Positions 46,374 to 57,730 are shown, counted from the stretch's first letter. The stretch: DNA of 64,000 bases from Mesorhizobium opportunistum WSM2075 (GCF_000176035.2 NC_015675.1:558001-622000), one strand, 5' to 3'. Notes: generated by a model not told the origin, from the letters alone. Numbers and translations are program-made.

Positions 46374-47140
46374 GGTTGAACGGCAAATCGGCGCTGATCA
46401 CGGGTTCGGCCCGTGGCATCGGCAGGGCCTTCGCCGAAGCCTATGCGCGCGAAGGCGCTGTCGTGGCGATTGCCGACATCAACCTGGAAGCTGCCGAGAA
46501 GACAGCCGCCGAGATCGGTGCCAAAGCCTACGCCGTGAAACTCGATGTCACGGACCAGTCCTCCATCGACGCGGCGGTGAAAGCCGTCGAGACCAGGACC
46601 GGCGGCCTCGATATCCTGATCAACAACGCCGCATTGTTCGATCTGGCACCGATCGTCGAGATATCGCGGGCAAGCTACGAGAAACTGTTCTCCGTCAATG
46701 TCGCCGGCACGCTGTTCATGCTGCAGGCGGCGGCCCGCTCGATGATCGCGCGGGGCAAGGGCGGCAGGATCATCAACATGGCGAGCCAGGCCGGGCGGCG
46801 CGGCGAGGCCCTTGTCGGCGTCTATTGCGCCACCAAGGCCGCCGTCATCTCGCTGACCCAGTCGGCCGGGCTCGACTTGATCAAGCACCGCATCAACGTC
46901 AACGGCATCGCGCCTGGCGTCGTCGACAGCGATATGTGGGACCAGGTCGATGCGTTGTTCGCCAAATACGAGAACCGGCCCAAGGGCGAGAAAAAGAGAC
47001 TGGTCGGCGAAGGCGTGCCATACGGCCGCATGGGCAGACCGGAGGATCTCGCCGGCATGGCCGTGTTCCTAGCCAGCGACGAGGCCGAATACATCGTCGC
47101 CCAGACCTACAATGTCGATGGCGGCCAGTGGATGAGTTGA
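46370..47140 (+). CDS. smoS: Sorbitol dehydrogenase, SDR family (SmoS-like)
   Basis: A 256-residue classical SDR with T-G-S-A-R-G-I-G near residue 11, N-N-A-A in place of N-N-A-G, Ser in N-M-A-S and an intact Y-C-A-T-K active site. The length, the start [12 protein letters not shown] and its place directly after SmoK fit rhizobial/Rhodobacter sorbitol (D-glucitol) dehydrogenase, which makes fructose from sorbitol. Start is GTG 46370, overlapping the ATPase stop. Confidence 0.9.
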
Positions 47141-47306
47141 GGGGGGACGGCCTCTTCTTCCCGTACCTCCGCGGGGAGAGGAGGCCGACAGTCCGGTGAG
47201 AGGCGAGCCTTCATCCGATGATGCGCCGCCCTCGCCTTTGCCCTCCCCGTAGAAGACGGGGAGAGGAGCGTAACGAAGGCCGGAGCCCGGCCAAAGGGTA
47301 AAGCAG
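47141..47306. repeat. Intergenic repeat with CTCCCC/GGGGAG hairpins
   Basis: CTCCCCGT (47243-47250) pairs with ACGGGGAG (47256-47263). Just upstream GGCCTCTTCTTCCC and GGGGAGAGGAGGCC form a longer stem with two G-T pairs (about 47149-47185). This resembles the C-rich repeats at 21303 and 23281. It separates the SDR gene from mtlK inside the operon and may allow internal termination or mRNA processing. Confidence 0.6.
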
Positions 47307-48785
47307 ATGACCGTGAAACTCTCTTCCTCCAATCTCGCCAGGCTTCCGGCCAACGTCGCCGGACCGAAATACGACCGCTCGAAGCTCAAGGCCGGCATCG
47401 TGCATTTCGGCGTCGGCAATTTCCATCGCTCGCATCAGGCCGTCTATCTCGACGATTTGTTCAATGCGGGCATCGGCCATGACTGGGCGCTGGTCGGCGC
47501 CGGCGTGTTCGACGGCGAGAAAATCGGCCGCGGCAAGCTGGAAGAGCAGGACTGGCTGACCACGGTGGTCGAGCAGGATGAAGGTCACATGAGCGCCCGC
47601 GTCACCGGCGCCATGATCGACTTCCTGGTGCCGGGCGACGCGGCCGGCATCATCGAGAAGCTGGCCGACCCGGCGATCAAGATCGTTTCACTGACCATCA
47701 CCGAAGGCGGCTATTTCATCGACCCGGCGTCCGGCGTCTTCAACCCGGCCCATCCCGACATCGTCGCCGACGCGCAACCGGGCGCCACGCCGAAGACGGT
47801 GTTCGGCATCATCCTCGCCGGCCTGATGCGCCGCCGCGACGACGGCATCGTGCCGTTCACCGTGATGTCTTGCGACAACATCCCCCACAATGGCCACGTC
47901 ACGTCGGATGGCGTCATTGGCCTGGCCCGCCTGATCGACGAGGATCTGGCGGCCTGGGTCAGCGAGCATGTCGCCTTCCCGAACGGCATGGTCGACCGCA
48001 TCACGCCCGCCACCACCGATCGCGAGCGCGGCATCCTGGCCAAGGATTTTGGCGTCAAGGACAGCTGGCCGGTGTTCTGCGAGCCGTTCCGGCAGTGGGT
48101 GCTGGAAGACCATTTCACCGATGGCCGTCCGCCGCTGGAAAAGGTCGGCGTGCAGTTCGTCAGGGATGTCGCGCCCTACGAGCTGATGAAGATCCGCATC
48201 CTCAATGGCGGTCACGCCACCATCGCCTATCCGGCCGGGCTGATGGACATCCATTTCGTCCATGAGGCGATGCAGGAGCCGCTGGTGCGCGGCTTTCTCG
48301 ACAAACTCGAGCACGACGAAATCATTCCTACCGTGCCGCCGGTGCCGGACACGGTGCTGGAGGACTATTACCAGCTCATCGAGAAGCGCTTCTCCAACCC
48401 GAAGATCGGCGACACGGTGCGCAGGCTCTGCCTCGATGGCTCAAACCGCCAGCCGAAATTCATCATCCCGACCATCGCCGACCGGCTGAAGGCCGGAAAG
48501 GGCGTCGCGGGTCTGGCGCTGGAATCGGCGCTTTGGTGCCGTTACTGCTTCGGCACGTCGGACAGCGGCGCCGTCATCGAGCCCAACGACCCGAGCTGGG
48601 ACCGGATGCAGGCAACGGCCAAGGCGGCAAAGGACGCGCCCGCCGCCTGGCTTGCCATGGAGGACATCTATGGCGATGTCGGCCGCGCGACGGCGTTCGT
48701 CGAGGCCTTTGCCCATGCGCTCAACCTGCTGTGGGCGAATGGCGCGCGCGCCACGCTGACACGCTACATCGCCGGCAAGCTCTGA
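47307..48785 (+). CDS. mtlK: Mannitol 2-dehydrogenase
   Basis: A 492-residue long-chain polyol dehydrogenase that oxidises mannitol (often arabitol and sorbitol too) to fructose with NAD. The N-terminal Rossmann part has V-H-F-G-V-G-N-F-H-R-S-H-Q near residue 35. The active-site K-I-R-I-L-N-G-G-H motif, with the catalytic Lys, is near residue 295. Length is standard for MtlK. It follows smoS after a repeat-bearing gap and precedes a hydrolase and a sugar kinase. Confidence 0.93.
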   Translation: MTVKLSSSNLARLPANVAGPKYDRSKLKAGIVHFGVGNFHRSHQAVYLDDLFNAGIGHDWALVGAGVFDGEKIGRGKLEEQDWLTTVVEQDEGHMSARVTGAMIDFLVPGDAAGIIEKLADPAIKIVSLTITEGGYFIDPASGVFNPAHPDIVADAQPGATPKTVFGIILAGLMRRRDDGIVPFTVMSCDNIPHNGHVTSDGVIGLARLIDEDLAAWVSEHVAFPNGMVDRITPATTDRERGILAKDFGVKDSWPVFCEPFRQWVLEDHFTDGRPPLEKVGVQFVRDVAPYELMKIRILNGGHATIAYPAGLMDIHFVHEAMQEPLVRGFLDKLEHDEIIPTVPPVPDTVLEDYYQLIEKRFSNPKIGDTVRRLCLDGSNRQPKFIIPTIADRLKAGKGVAGLALESALWCRYCFGTSDSGAVIEPNDPSWDRMQATAKAAKDAPAAWLAMEDIYGDVGRATAFVEAFAHALNLLWANGARATLTRYIAGKL

Positions 48786-48800
48786 GAACCATTCGACGCC

Positions 48801-49484
48801 ATGACGCCTGAATTGGTCATTTTCGACTGCGATGGCGTGCTGGTCGACAGCGAGGCACTCTCCGTTTCGGCGCTGCTCGGCATGATCGCACTGGCCGGCG
48901 GCAATGTCGGCGAGGACGCCGCCTACGAGCATTTCCTGGGCAAGAGCATGAAAAGCGTGCGCGAGATCCTCGGCCGCGACTTCGGCCTGGAGATCAGCGA
49001 CCAGCACCTCACCGCCATGCGCGTCGACCTGATGCGAAAATTCCGTGAGGAGCTGAAGCCGATCCCCGGCATCAGCGAGGTGCTTCCGAAGCTCGGCCTG
49101 CCGTTCTGCGTCGCCTCTTCCGGCACGCTAGAACGCATCCGCTACGCGCTCGACGTCACCGGCCTGCTCGGGCTGTTGGAGCCGCATCTGTTCAGCGCCG
49201 CCATGGTGGCCAAGGGAAAGCCGGCGCCCGACCTTTTCCTGCATGCCGCCGCCAGCATGCGGGCGCATCCGCGCAAATGCCTGGTCATCGAGGACAGTCC
49301 GGCGGGCATCGCGGCAGCGCGGGCGGCGGGCATGCGCGTGTTTGCCTTCACCGGCGGCTCGCATGCGGGCAACCCTGCACTGAAAGCGCGGCTTGCGTCG
49401 AGTGAACCGGACTTTATATTCGCTGACATGCTGCAATTGCCCGATCTGATTGCAGGCCTGGGAGCGAGAGTTAGAGCATCTTGA
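48801..49484 (+). CDS. HAD-superfamily sugar-phosphatase-like hydrolase
   Basis: A 227-residue enzyme with V-I-F-D-C-D-G-V-L-V-D-S-E (motif I, Asp near residue 8), V-A-S-S (motif II), K-G-K-P-A-P-D (motif III Lys) and V-I-E-D-S-P-A-G (motif IV). This is the beta-phosphoglucomutase/phosphatase subgroup found in rhizobial polyol operons. It starts 15 bp after mtlK and its stop overlaps the TTG start of the kinase. It may dephosphorylate a dead-end sugar phosphate. Confidence 0.88.
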   Translation: MTPELVIFDCDGVLVDSEALSVSALLGMIALAGGNVGEDAAYEHFLGKSMKSVREILGRDFGLEISDQHLTAMRVDLMRKFREELKPIPGISEVLPKLGLPFCVASSGTLERIRYALDVTGLLGLLEPHLFSAAMVAKGKPAPDLFLHAAASMRAHPRKCLVIEDSPAGIAAARAAGMRVFAFTGGSHAGNPALKARLASSEPDFIFADMLQLPDLIAGLGARVRAS

Positions 49485-51067
49485 CGAAACAGTTTGTTTG
49501 CGCGGTCGATGTCGGCACCGGGAGCGCCCGCGCGGGCATTCTCGACACCAGTGGCACCTTGCTCGGCCGCGCCGAGCGGCCGATCGCCATGAACCAGCCG
49601 AAGGCCGATCACGCCGAGCACGATTCGCGCGATATCTGGTCGGCCGTCTGCGCCGCCGTGCGTGCGGCGCGCGAAAAGGCCGGCGTCGCCGCTGAGGATA
49701 TTGTCGGCATCTCCTTTGACGCCACCTGTTCGCTGGTGGTGCGCGACCGGCAGGGCGGTCAGCTCAGCGTTTCGACCACCGGCGACAAGCGTTGGGACAC
49801 CATCGTCTGGCTCGACCACCGCGCCATCGCCGAAGCCGACGAATGCACGGCGAGCGGCCACGAAGTGCTCAACTATATCGGTGGCGTCATGTCGCCGGAA
49901 ATGGCGACGCCGAAGCTTATGTGGCTGAAGCGCAATCTGCCGAGGACATGGAACGAAGCCGGCTATCTATTCGACCTCACCGACTTCCTGACCTGGCAAG
50001 CGACGGCATCCCTGGCCCGATCGCAATGCACGCTGACGGCCAAGTGGACTTATCTGGCACATGAGGAAATAGGCTGGCAGCGCGATTTCTTTGCGCTCGT
50101 CGGCCTTGATGACCTATTCGAGCACGGCAATCTGCCCGAGCGGGCGAGCCCCGTCGGCGGCTACATCGGCCCGTTGACGGCACAAGCCGCGGACGAGCTC
50201 GGCCTCACCGAAAAATGCCGGGTCGGCGCCGGGGTCATCGATGCCTATGCCGGCGCGCTTGGCGTGCTCGGCGGCTTTGCCGGCGACGAGCACAATATCG
50301 GCCGGCATCTGGCGCTGATCGCCGGCACATCCTCCTGCGTCATGGCGATGTCGCCCGACCCGCAGCCTTTCGCGGGCGTCTGGGGGCCTTACTACGGCGC
50401 GGCGCTGCCGAAGCTGTGGCTGTCGGAAGGCGGCCAGTCGGCCACCGGCGCCCTGCTCGACCACATCATCCGCTGGCATGGCGCCGGCGGCGAACCGGAC
50501 GCAGCCATGCATGCCAGGATCGCCAAGCGTGTCGCCGAACTGCGTGCCGCCGAAGGTGACAATCTTGCCGCAAGGCTGCACGTGCTGCCGGACTTTCACG
50601 GCAACCGCTCGCCGCTTGCAGATCCGCACGCCGTTGGCGTCGTCAGCGGGCTGACACTGGATTCCTCCTTCGACAGCCTGTGCAAGCTCTATTGGCGCAC
50701 AGCCGTCGGGATCGCGCTTGGCGTGCGCCATGTGCTGGAGGCGCTGAACGAGAACGGCTATCTGATCGACACGCTGCATGTCACCGGCGGCCACACCAAG
50801 AACCCGCTCCTGATGGAGCTCTATGCCGACGCCACCGGCTGCACGGTGGTCGAGCCGTTGGCCGACGAGGCGGTGCTGCTCGGCACCGGCATGGTGGCGG
50901 CGACCGCCGCCGGGCTTTTCCCCGACCTCAACGCCGCCTGCCTCGCCATGCAGCAAGGCGGCAAGACGCGTGCCGCCAACCCGGCCGCCGGCGCCCGTTT
51001 CGATCGCGATTACCGGATCTTCCTCGAGATGCATCGGCAGCGGCAGGCGCTCGACGCGATCCGGTAG
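49481..51067 (+). CDS. FGGY-family sugar kinase (ribulokinase-like)
   Basis: A 528-residue ATP-dependent carbohydrate kinase. The phosphate-1 motif A-V-D-V-G-T-G-S-A-R opens the protein, the adenosine-binding T-G-G-H-T-K-N-P-L-L is in the C-terminal half near residue 433, and the family A-T-C-S-L-V motif follows G-I-S-F-D. The start is TTG 49481 in a TTGA overlap with the preceding stop. Length and the F-D-A-T-C-S block resemble D-ribulokinase/FGGY proteins more than fructokinase; it probably phosphorylates a ketopentose made from a pentitol. Confidence 0.88.
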   Translation: MTKQFVCAVDVGTGSARAGILDTSGTLLGRAERPIAMNQPKADHAEHDSRDIWSAVCAAVRAAREKAGVAAEDIVGISFDATCSLVVRDRQGGQLSVSTTGDKRWDTIVWLDHRAIAEADECTASGHEVLNYIGGVMSPEMATPKLMWLKRNLPRTWNEAGYLFDLTDFLTWQATASLARSQCTLTAKWTYLAHEEIGWQRDFFALVGLDDLFEHGNLPERASPVGGYIGPLTAQAADELGLTEKCRVGAGVIDAYAGALGVLGGFAGDEHNIGRHLALIAGTSSCVMAMSPDPQPFAGVWGPYYGAALPKLWLSEGGQSATGALLDHIIRWHGAGGEPDAAMHARIAKRVAELRAAEGDNLAARLHVLPDFHGNRSPLADPHAVGVVSGLTLDSSFDSLCKLYWRTAVGIALGVRHVLEALNENGYLIDTLHVTGGHTKNPLLMELYADATGCTVVEPLADEAVLLGTGMVAATAAGLFPDLNAACLAMQQGGKTRAANPAAGARFDRDYRIFLEMHRQRQALDAIR

Positions 51068-51075
51068 AACGCGCC

Positions 51076-52164
<1,089 letters not shown>

Positions 52165-52171
52165 GGTCTGG

Positions 52172-53218
52172 TCAGGCCTTCTCGCTCGAAATCAGGATCT
52201 GCAGCTTGACGTCTTCCGGCTTGCCCGCCGCTGCCCGCTCGAACGCCGCGATGCTATCGGAGAAATCATAGGTGCCGGTGATCAGCGGATTGAGGTCGAC
52301 CTTGCCCGATGCGATGAGCTGCAGGGCGCGGTCGAAGATGTTGGCGTAGCGGAACACCGTCTCGATGCGCACTTCCTTCGATATGGCCGCCGGCACGTTG
52401 AGCAACACAGGCTCCACCGGCAGGCCGACCAGGACCACCGCGCCGCCGGGGCGCACGACGTCGAACAAATCGGTGAACGCCTTTGGGCTGCCGCTGGCCT
52501 CGAAGACGATATCGGCTCCCCAATTGTCGGTTGCCGCCGCCACCGCATCGGCCAGCGACCGTTCGCCGATGTTGACCGGGACGATACCGGGATAGCGCGC
52601 CGCGATTTCGAGCTTGGGGGCGGAGAAGTCGGAAATCAGCACTTTCGAGCAACCGCCGGCGAGAGCCGCCAACGCGATCATGATGCCGATCGGGCCGCAG
52701 CCGACGACGACGGCGACGTCGCCCGGAACGATGCGCGCGCGGGCGGCCGCCTGCATGCCGATGGCGAAAGGTTCGACCATCGCGCCTTCGGCGAAGGAGA
52801 CATTGTCCGGCAGCCTGTAGGTGAACGCCGCCGGATGGACGGCTTCAGGCGCGAGAATGCCATGCACCGGCGGCGTCGCCCAGAAAGTCACGTCCGGGTC
52901 GACATTGTAGATGCCGAGCTTTGTCGCGCGCGACGACAGGTTCGGCACGCCCGGCTCCATGCAGACGCGGTCGCCGACCTTCAGGGTCCTGACATTGGCG
53001 CCGATTTCGAGGATCGTTCCGGACGCTTCGTGGCCGAGCACCATCGGCGCGCGCACGACATAGCTGCCGATGGCGCCATGGGTGTAGTAATGCACGTCGC
53101 TGCCGCAGACACCGACCGTGTGGATGGCGATCCTGACGTCGTCCGGCCCGACATCGAGCGGCAACGCGATCTCGCGCAAGGCCAGCTCACCCTTCTTCTC
53201 AAGCACCAGTGCCCGCAT
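52172..53218 (-). CDS. Zinc-dependent polyol dehydrogenase (xylitol/sorbitol dehydrogenase type)
   Basis: A 348-residue medium-chain dehydrogenase. The catalytic zinc motif [10 protein letters not shown] (Cys near residue 38) and the L-G-H-E-A-S-G motif are present, as is the NAD-binding G-C-G-P-I-G. The H-Y-Y-x-H-G-A-I-G pattern is shared by xylitol and sorbitol dehydrogenases. The four structural-zinc Cys of classical ADH are not evident. It oxidises a polyol delivered by the surrounding importer. GAGGA precedes its ATG. Confidence 0.9.
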   Translation of the reverse strand: MRALVLEKKGELALREIALPLDVGPDDVRIAIHTVGVCGSDVHYYTHGAIGSYVVRAPMVLGHEASGTILEIGANVRTLKVGDRVCMEPGVPNLSSRATKLGIYNVDPDVTFWATPPVHGILAPEAVHPAAFTYRLPDNVSFAEGAMVEPFAIGMQAAARARIVPGDVAVVVGCGPIGIMIALAALAGGCSKVLISDFSAPKLEIAARYPGIVPVNIGERSLADAVAAATDNWGADIVFEASGSPKAFTDLFDVVRPGGAVVLVGLPVEPVLLNVPAAISKEVRIETVFRYANIFDRALQLIASGKVDLNPLITGTYDFSDSIAAFERAAAGKPEDVKLQILISSEKA

Positions 53219-53233
53219 CGTATCGTCCTCGCT

Positions 53234-54046
53234 TCAAGTCTTTTTTTGCCGGAAAACGGAATTCAGGAAGCCGCTGAGCACGCCGAGAAACAAAAGCGGC
53301 GGCAGCGACAAAAGCACGACCGAGGCGTTGAGGATGCCCCACGGCACGTTCATGCCTTGCTGGGACAGTTCCGAAGCGACGATCGGCAAGGTCTTGGCGT
53401 TGGAGCTGGACAGCATCAGCGCGATCAGGAACTCGTTCCAGACCAGCACGAAGCTGAAGGCGACCGCACCGATCAGGGAGCGGGCAGCCACGGGCAGTGC
53501 GATCCGCCAGAACACCGAATAGGCGCCGTAGCCATCGACGAAGGCGGCTTCCTCGACCTCCTTCGGCACGGCCTGGAAGGCGGGGATGGCCAGCCACATG
53601 ATCACCGAGATGGTGAGCAGCGAATAGGTGACGATCAGCGCGGCAAGCGTATCGTAAAGCCCGAGCTGAAGCCAGATCACCATCAGCGGAATGGCGACCG
53701 CCACCGGCGGCAGGAAGCGCAGCGACAGCACGAAGAACTGGATGTCGCCGGCCCAGCGGTTGGGATAGCGCGCGACGGCGTAGGCGGCCGGCAGGCCGAG
53801 CACGACGCCGATCAGCACCGCGGCCCCGCAGGCGATGACGGAGTTGTAGAGACCGGTCATGACGCTGTCGCGGCCGATGATGTAGCTGATGTTGGCAAGG
53901 GTCGGCGTGAACACCAGGCGCGGCACGCGGGTGATGATGTCGACATTGTTCTTCAGCGAATTGAGCGCTGTCCACAGCAGCGGAAACACGGCAATGAAGC
54001 CGGCAAATGCCAGCACGGCCTTGCCTATGAGCCTGCCCGGCCTCAT
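53234..54046 (-). CDS. Sugar ABC transporter permease (MalG type)
   Basis: A 270-residue permease with six membrane segments. The ATPase-contact loop reads E-E-A-A-F-V-D-G-Y-G-A, and the protein ends with hydrophobic F-L-G-V-L-S-G-F. Its ATG overlaps the upstream permease stop (ATGA), so the two subunits are translated in tandem. It ends 15 bp before the dehydrogenase gene. Confidence 0.92.
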   Translation of the reverse strand: MRPGRLIGKAVLAFAGFIAVFPLLWTALNSLKNNVDIITRVPRLVFTPTLANISYIIGRDSVMTGLYNSVIACGAAVLIGVVLGLPAAYAVARYPNRWAGDIQFFVLSLRFLPPVAVAIPLMVIWLQLGLYDTLAALIVTYSLLTISVIMWLAIPAFQAVPKEVEEAAFVDGYGAYSVFWRIALPVAARSLIGAVAFSFVLVWNEFLIALMLSSSNAKTLPIVASELSQQGMNVPWGILNASVVLLSLPPLLFLGVLSGFLNSVFRQKKT

Positions 54047-54909
54047 GCCTGCACCCGCTTCCACAGCATGGTGAAGGTGATGACGGTGGCGATCATCATC
54101 AGCACGGCCATCGCCGAGGCGTAGGACACCTTGCCGGATTCGATGAAGCCTTGCGAGAAGGCGTACATGTCGAGCGTTTCGGTGGCCACGCCCGGACCGC
54201 CGCGGGTCATGACATAGATCAGGTCGAAGGAGCGCAGCGACTCGATCATCTTGACGAACATCAGGCTGATCAGCGGCGCCTTGAGCATCGGCAAGGTCAC
54301 ATAGCCATGGATCTGCCAGCGCCTGGCATGGTCGAGCCGCGCGGCCTCGATCGGCTGCGGCGGCAGCGTTTCCAGGAGCTTCAGGACGATGACGGCGAAG
54401 AACAGGCCCCATTGCCAGACATCGACCGACGCGACGGCGAACAACGCCGTCGCCGGCTTGGACAGTGGGTCGAAGATCAGCCCGCCGGTCAGCAGGCGAC
54501 AAGGGTAGGTGGCGATGCCGTAGAGCGGGTGATAGGCGAACTTCCAGACGAAGGCGGCCGAAACGCGCGGCAGCAGCACCGGGATGATGAACAGCAGGCA
54601 GTAGACATTGCGCAGGCGTGGGCTGGCGACCTCGAACATCAGGACGCCGAGGCCAATGGCCACAACCATCGTCGCGACAACGGTGACGAACTCCCATTTC
54701 ACCGACACCCAGACGGCGTTGAGAAAACGCCGGTCGGCGAACAGGTCGGCGAAATTCGAGAGCCAGACATAGGAATATGCTGTCGAGGAGAGCTCACGGT
54801 TCTGCAGGGCGATGACAATGGCATAGAATGTCGGCACCATCGACAGGATCAAGAGAATGACGAGCGTCGGCACCACAAACGTGACCGGCAAGGAAGAGCG
54901 TCGTGGCAT
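54043..54909 (-). CDS. Sugar ABC transporter permease (MalF type)
   Basis: A 288-residue permease. A positive N-terminus (M-P-R-R-S-S) precedes a first membrane helix; the contact loop E-A-A-R-L-D-H-A-R-R is near residue 190 and shows an unusual His-Ala-Arg instead of Gly-Ala. It pairs with the downstream MalG-type subunit. The 150-bp gap before it holds the large stem-loop downstream of the binding-protein gene. Confidence 0.92.
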   Translation of the reverse strand: MPRRSSLPVTFVVPTLVILLILSMVPTFYAIVIALQNRELSSTAYSYVWLSNFADLFADRRFLNAVWVSVKWEFVTVVATMVVAIGLGVLMFEVASPRLRNVYCLLFIIPVLLPRVSAAFVWKFAYHPLYGIATYPCRLLTGGLIFDPLSKPATALFAVASVDVWQWGLFFAVIVLKLLETLPPQPIEAARLDHARRWQIHGYVTLPMLKAPLISLMFVKMIESLRSFDLIYVMTRGGPGVATETLDMYAFSQGFIESGKVSYASAMAVLMMIATVITFTMLWKRVQA

Positions 54910-54995
54910 CTGTCTATCCCTGGCTGCGTCTCGATCGATTGAGCATGGCTGGGCCTTTTCGCTATGGCTGGCTCGAACGGCAATGATGGGTACCC

Positions 54996-55045
54996 GCGGC
55001 GCACAGGTCCCGACATCCGCTTGAATGCCGTGGACCGTGCGCCGC
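54996..55045 (-). other. Long bulged stem-loop after binding-protein gene
   Basis: GCGGCGCACAGGTCC (54996-55010) and GGACCGTGCGCCGC (55032-55045) form a 14-bp stem with a single bulged A and a 21-nt loop. It lies 14 bp beyond the binding-protein stop on the minus strand and precedes the permease genes. No T-run. Confidence 0.8.
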
Positions 55046-55059
55046 AGGGGGAGGATGGC

Positions 55060-56331
55060 TTATTTCTTCACCAGATCGTTGGCATAGGCCTCGAGCTCGT
55101 TGAGGCCACCCTTGATGTCGGTGCGGGTGCCGGTGACCAGTTCCTCGAGGATGATGCCCCAGCGGTCGCCGAGATCCGGCCAGCGCGGATCCTGCCAGAA
55201 GTTGACCGCCGTGACCTTGCCGGTTTCAGCCAGCGCCTGTCCGAGATCGGCGCCGTAGATATCGGCGAATTCCTTGCTGGACAGGACGCTGGTGCGGTTC
55301 AGCTCACCGAACTGGTGGGCATCGAGCCGGCGCTTCTCGTTTTCCTTCGAAGTCGCCCAGGCAATGAACAGGCCGGCGCATTTCTTCGAGGCATCGTCGG
55401 CATTGGCCTTCGCGGCGATGGCGAGGCCATGGCCATAGCCGCCGCCGGTGAGCGGCGAGGGCGGCGGCAGGAAGCCGATCTTGCCGACCACTTGCGAGGT
55501 TTTCGGGTCGACCGCCATGCCCGACAGCGGCGTCGATTCGACGAGGATGGCGACCTGGCCCGACAGGAAGGCGCCGGTCGATTCGTCCCAGCTGCCGGTC
55601 TGCGTGCCGGGTGCCGAATCCTTGAACAGTTTCAGATAGGTCTCTGTTGCCTTGACGGCCGCGTCCGAATTGAAGGCTGGCTTGTCGCCGTCGAACCACT
55701 GGCCGCCATAGGCCTTGAAGAACGGCATCCAGCGCCAGACATTGGCGCCCGAGCCGCGTGCGCCGCGCAGCGCGATGCCATACATGCCCTTGTCCGGATT
55801 GGTCAGCTTCGGCACATCGGCGATCAGCTCGTCCAGCGTCTTCGGCGGCTGGATGCCGGCGGCTTCAAGCACGTCCTTGCGGTAGACCATCAGGTCGCCG
55901 CCGCCGGTCAGCGGCGCAAACCACACCTTGCCGTCATAGGTCGCGACCTTCTGGCGGCCAGGATCGAAGTCGGCGTAGTCATAGTCCGCGGGATAGTAAT
56001 CGGTCAGCGGCACGATCCATTTCGAGGAGGCAAACAACGCGACGTTGGCTTCGTCGACATAATAGACATTGTAGTTGCCGACGGTGGACGCATCGGCGCG
56101 CGATTTGGCCCGGCGGTCGTTCTCGTTCAGATAATCGATCTGGAAACCGGCGCCGGCAAGCTTCTCGAACTCGGCCTTGGAGTCCTCCAGAAGGGTCAGG
56201 CCATCGCGTGGCTGAGCCAGCACCTTGACCGGCGCCGAGCAGACCGGTGCCTGCGCGAGCGCAAGGGTGGAAACGGTAGCGGAAAGCAAAAAAGCTGCGC
56301 CAAGGCTGGCAGCGAGCCGAACTGGTCTCAT
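55060..56331 (-). CDS. Periplasmic sugar/polyol-binding protein of an ABC importer
   Basis: A 423-residue family-1 solute-binding protein. A signal peptide with Leu/Ala core and A-L-A cleavage near residue 26 is present. Q-I-D-Y-L-N-E-N-D-R-R-A-K and V-G-N-Y-N-V-Y-Y-V-D-E-A are typical of the N-lobe, and W-A-T-S-K-E-N of the C-lobe. GGAGG precedes its ATG. It is the first gene of the importer operon and lies downstream of an AraC-type regulator on the same strand. The ligand is probably a sugar alcohol given the dehydrogenase in the operon. Confidence 0.92.
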   Translation of the reverse strand: MRPVRLAASLGAAFLLSATVSTLALAQAPVCSAPVKVLAQPRDGLTLLEDSKAEFEKLAGAGFQIDYLNENDRRAKSRADASTVGNYNVYYVDEANVALFASSKWIVPLTDYYPADYDYADFDPGRQKVATYDGKVWFAPLTGGGDLMVYRKDVLEAAGIQPPKTLDELIADVPKLTNPDKGMYGIALRGARGSGANVWRWMPFFKAYGGQWFDGDKPAFNSDAAVKATETYLKLFKDSAPGTQTGSWDESTGAFLSGQVAILVESTPLSGMAVDPKTSQVVGKIGFLPPPSPLTGGGYGHGLAIAAKANADDASKKCAGLFIAWATSKENEKRRLDAHQFGELNRTSVLSSKEFADIYGADLGQALAETGKVTAVNFWQDPRWPDLGDRWGIILEELVTGTRTDIKGGLNELEAYANDLVKK

Positions 56332-56560
56332 GGTCTTTCTCCTCCAGGTACACTTCGCAGGAAGCGCAAAGTCCTCGGTTCAGCGATCCTCACCATCGCC
56401 CGAGCGACATGCCACCCATCGCCAAAATGCGGAGTTGCGGCGGCTCGTGCTAGAAGCTCCGTTGCAGCAGACCTGTACTTTTATGCATTGTGCAGCGCAA
56501 AAAAGGGCGCGCATCCAGGGCGCCATTCACGTGAGTACCGATTGCACCTGAAATGGCGAT

Positions 56561-57478
56561 TTATGCGCGCATCGTCAGCCGCTGCCGCGACAGCTTGCGA
56601 TAGGACGACGGCGTCATCTTGTGCTTGCGCATGAACGCGCGGTTGAAGTTCGAGATGTTCATGTAGCCGACCTGGAAACAGATGTCGGTGATCGGAATAT
56701 CGGTGTCGGCCAACAGCTTGCAGGCCTGCCAGAGCCGGAGCTTGGCAAGGTGGTCGCTGAAGGAGTTGCCGGTGTTCTTCTGGAAGAAGCGCGAGAATGT
56801 GCTCTCGGTCATCCCCGCGAGGTCCGCCACTTCCGGCAGCTTCAGGTCCTCGGCGAAATGCTGGAAGAGATAGGTCAGCGCGCGCTGGATGATGTCCAGC
56901 GAGGCGGCATCCAGGACCGGCGAGAAATCCGGCGACGAGAGCAGTTCGTATTCGTCGGTCCTGGCGAGGAGATCGACCAGTTCGAGGAACAGGCAGAGGC
57001 GGGCGAGCCCATGCACGGTTCCCATCCGCTCCATAAGCGCGGCGCCTTCCAGCGCGGTGCGGCCATGGAAGACCATGCCGCGCGCCGACCGCTCGAGGAA
57101 CGGCTCCAGTTCGCGCAATTCAGGCAACAGACCGGCCGAGCCGCGCAGCCTCTGCGCATCGAACTGCAGGACGATGTCGCGGCCCTCGATCAGTTCGCCC
57201 GGCTGCACCGCCGTTACCCAGTCGTGCGGCAGCCCGCCGCCCACGATGGTCAGGTAACCCGGCCCGAACTCGCCGATATGATCGCCGACCAGGACCACGC
57301 CGGAAGATTTCCGCAGCAGGTGGATTTCGTATTCCGGATGGAAGTTCCAGACATTGCGCTCCCACGGATAGTCGTCGAGCCGCCACAGGAAACTGTCGCT
57401 CGCCTCGGTGACGATATGTTCGAAGGCCGGCGCCGTGCGCAGCGTCGCAACCGGGTTTTTTCGCTGTCTGAACGCCAT
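56561..57478 (-). CDS. AraC-family transcriptional regulator
   Basis: A 305-residue activator type regulator. The N-terminal cupin-like domain (H-P-E-Y-E-I-H-L-L near residue 46, and G-H with a G-P-G-Y-L turn) is followed by two helix-turn-helix motifs: L-P-E-V-A-D-L-A-G-M-T-E-S-T-F-S-R-F-F and I-T-D-I-C-F-Q-V-G-Y-M-N-I-S-N-F. ATG 57478 has GGGAGGAAC at good spacing; the open frame upstream is not coding. It is co-oriented with, and 229 bp upstream of, the polyol importer operon that it probably controls. Confidence 0.92.
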   Translation of the reverse strand: MAFRQRKNPVATLRTAPAFEHIVTEASDSFLWRLDDYPWERNVWNFHPEYEIHLLRKSSGVVLVGDHIGEFGPGYLTIVGGGLPHDWVTAVQPGELIEGRDIVLQFDAQRLRGSAGLLPELRELEPFLERSARGMVFHGRTALEGAALMERMGTVHGLARLCLFLELVDLLARTDEYELLSSPDFSPVLDAASLDIIQRALTYLFQHFAEDLKLPEVADLAGMTESTFSRFFQKNTGNSFSDHLAKLRLWQACKLLADTDIPITDICFQVGYMNISNFNRAFMRKHKMTPSSYRKLSRQRLTMRA

Positions 57479-57730
57479 CCGTTCCTCCCGGCGGGTTCGC
57501 CGGCTGCCTATCTCGGAGGCAATCCGTAACAGCCCGTGGCCGGCAAGGGAACGAGGCAACGCCACCCCTGGGGCGGCGCTGGCTCAATCTGTTCCCGCCC
57601 CTCCTCCCTTGCCTTCATGTCGCGTTTCGTCCAAAAGCTGGCGTAAACGCCGCGAAACCGAAGGTTTTGCCGTTTGATATGCGGCTTCCGGCTTTAATGC
57701 CGACGTGCCGTATCTGGAAAGAGCGGAACA

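Noticed and set aside
57479..57730. Terminator or riboswitch upstream of the MATE gene
   Set aside because: Only a weak 8-bp hairpin with a G-T pair is visible. Nothing resembles a known riboswitch core.
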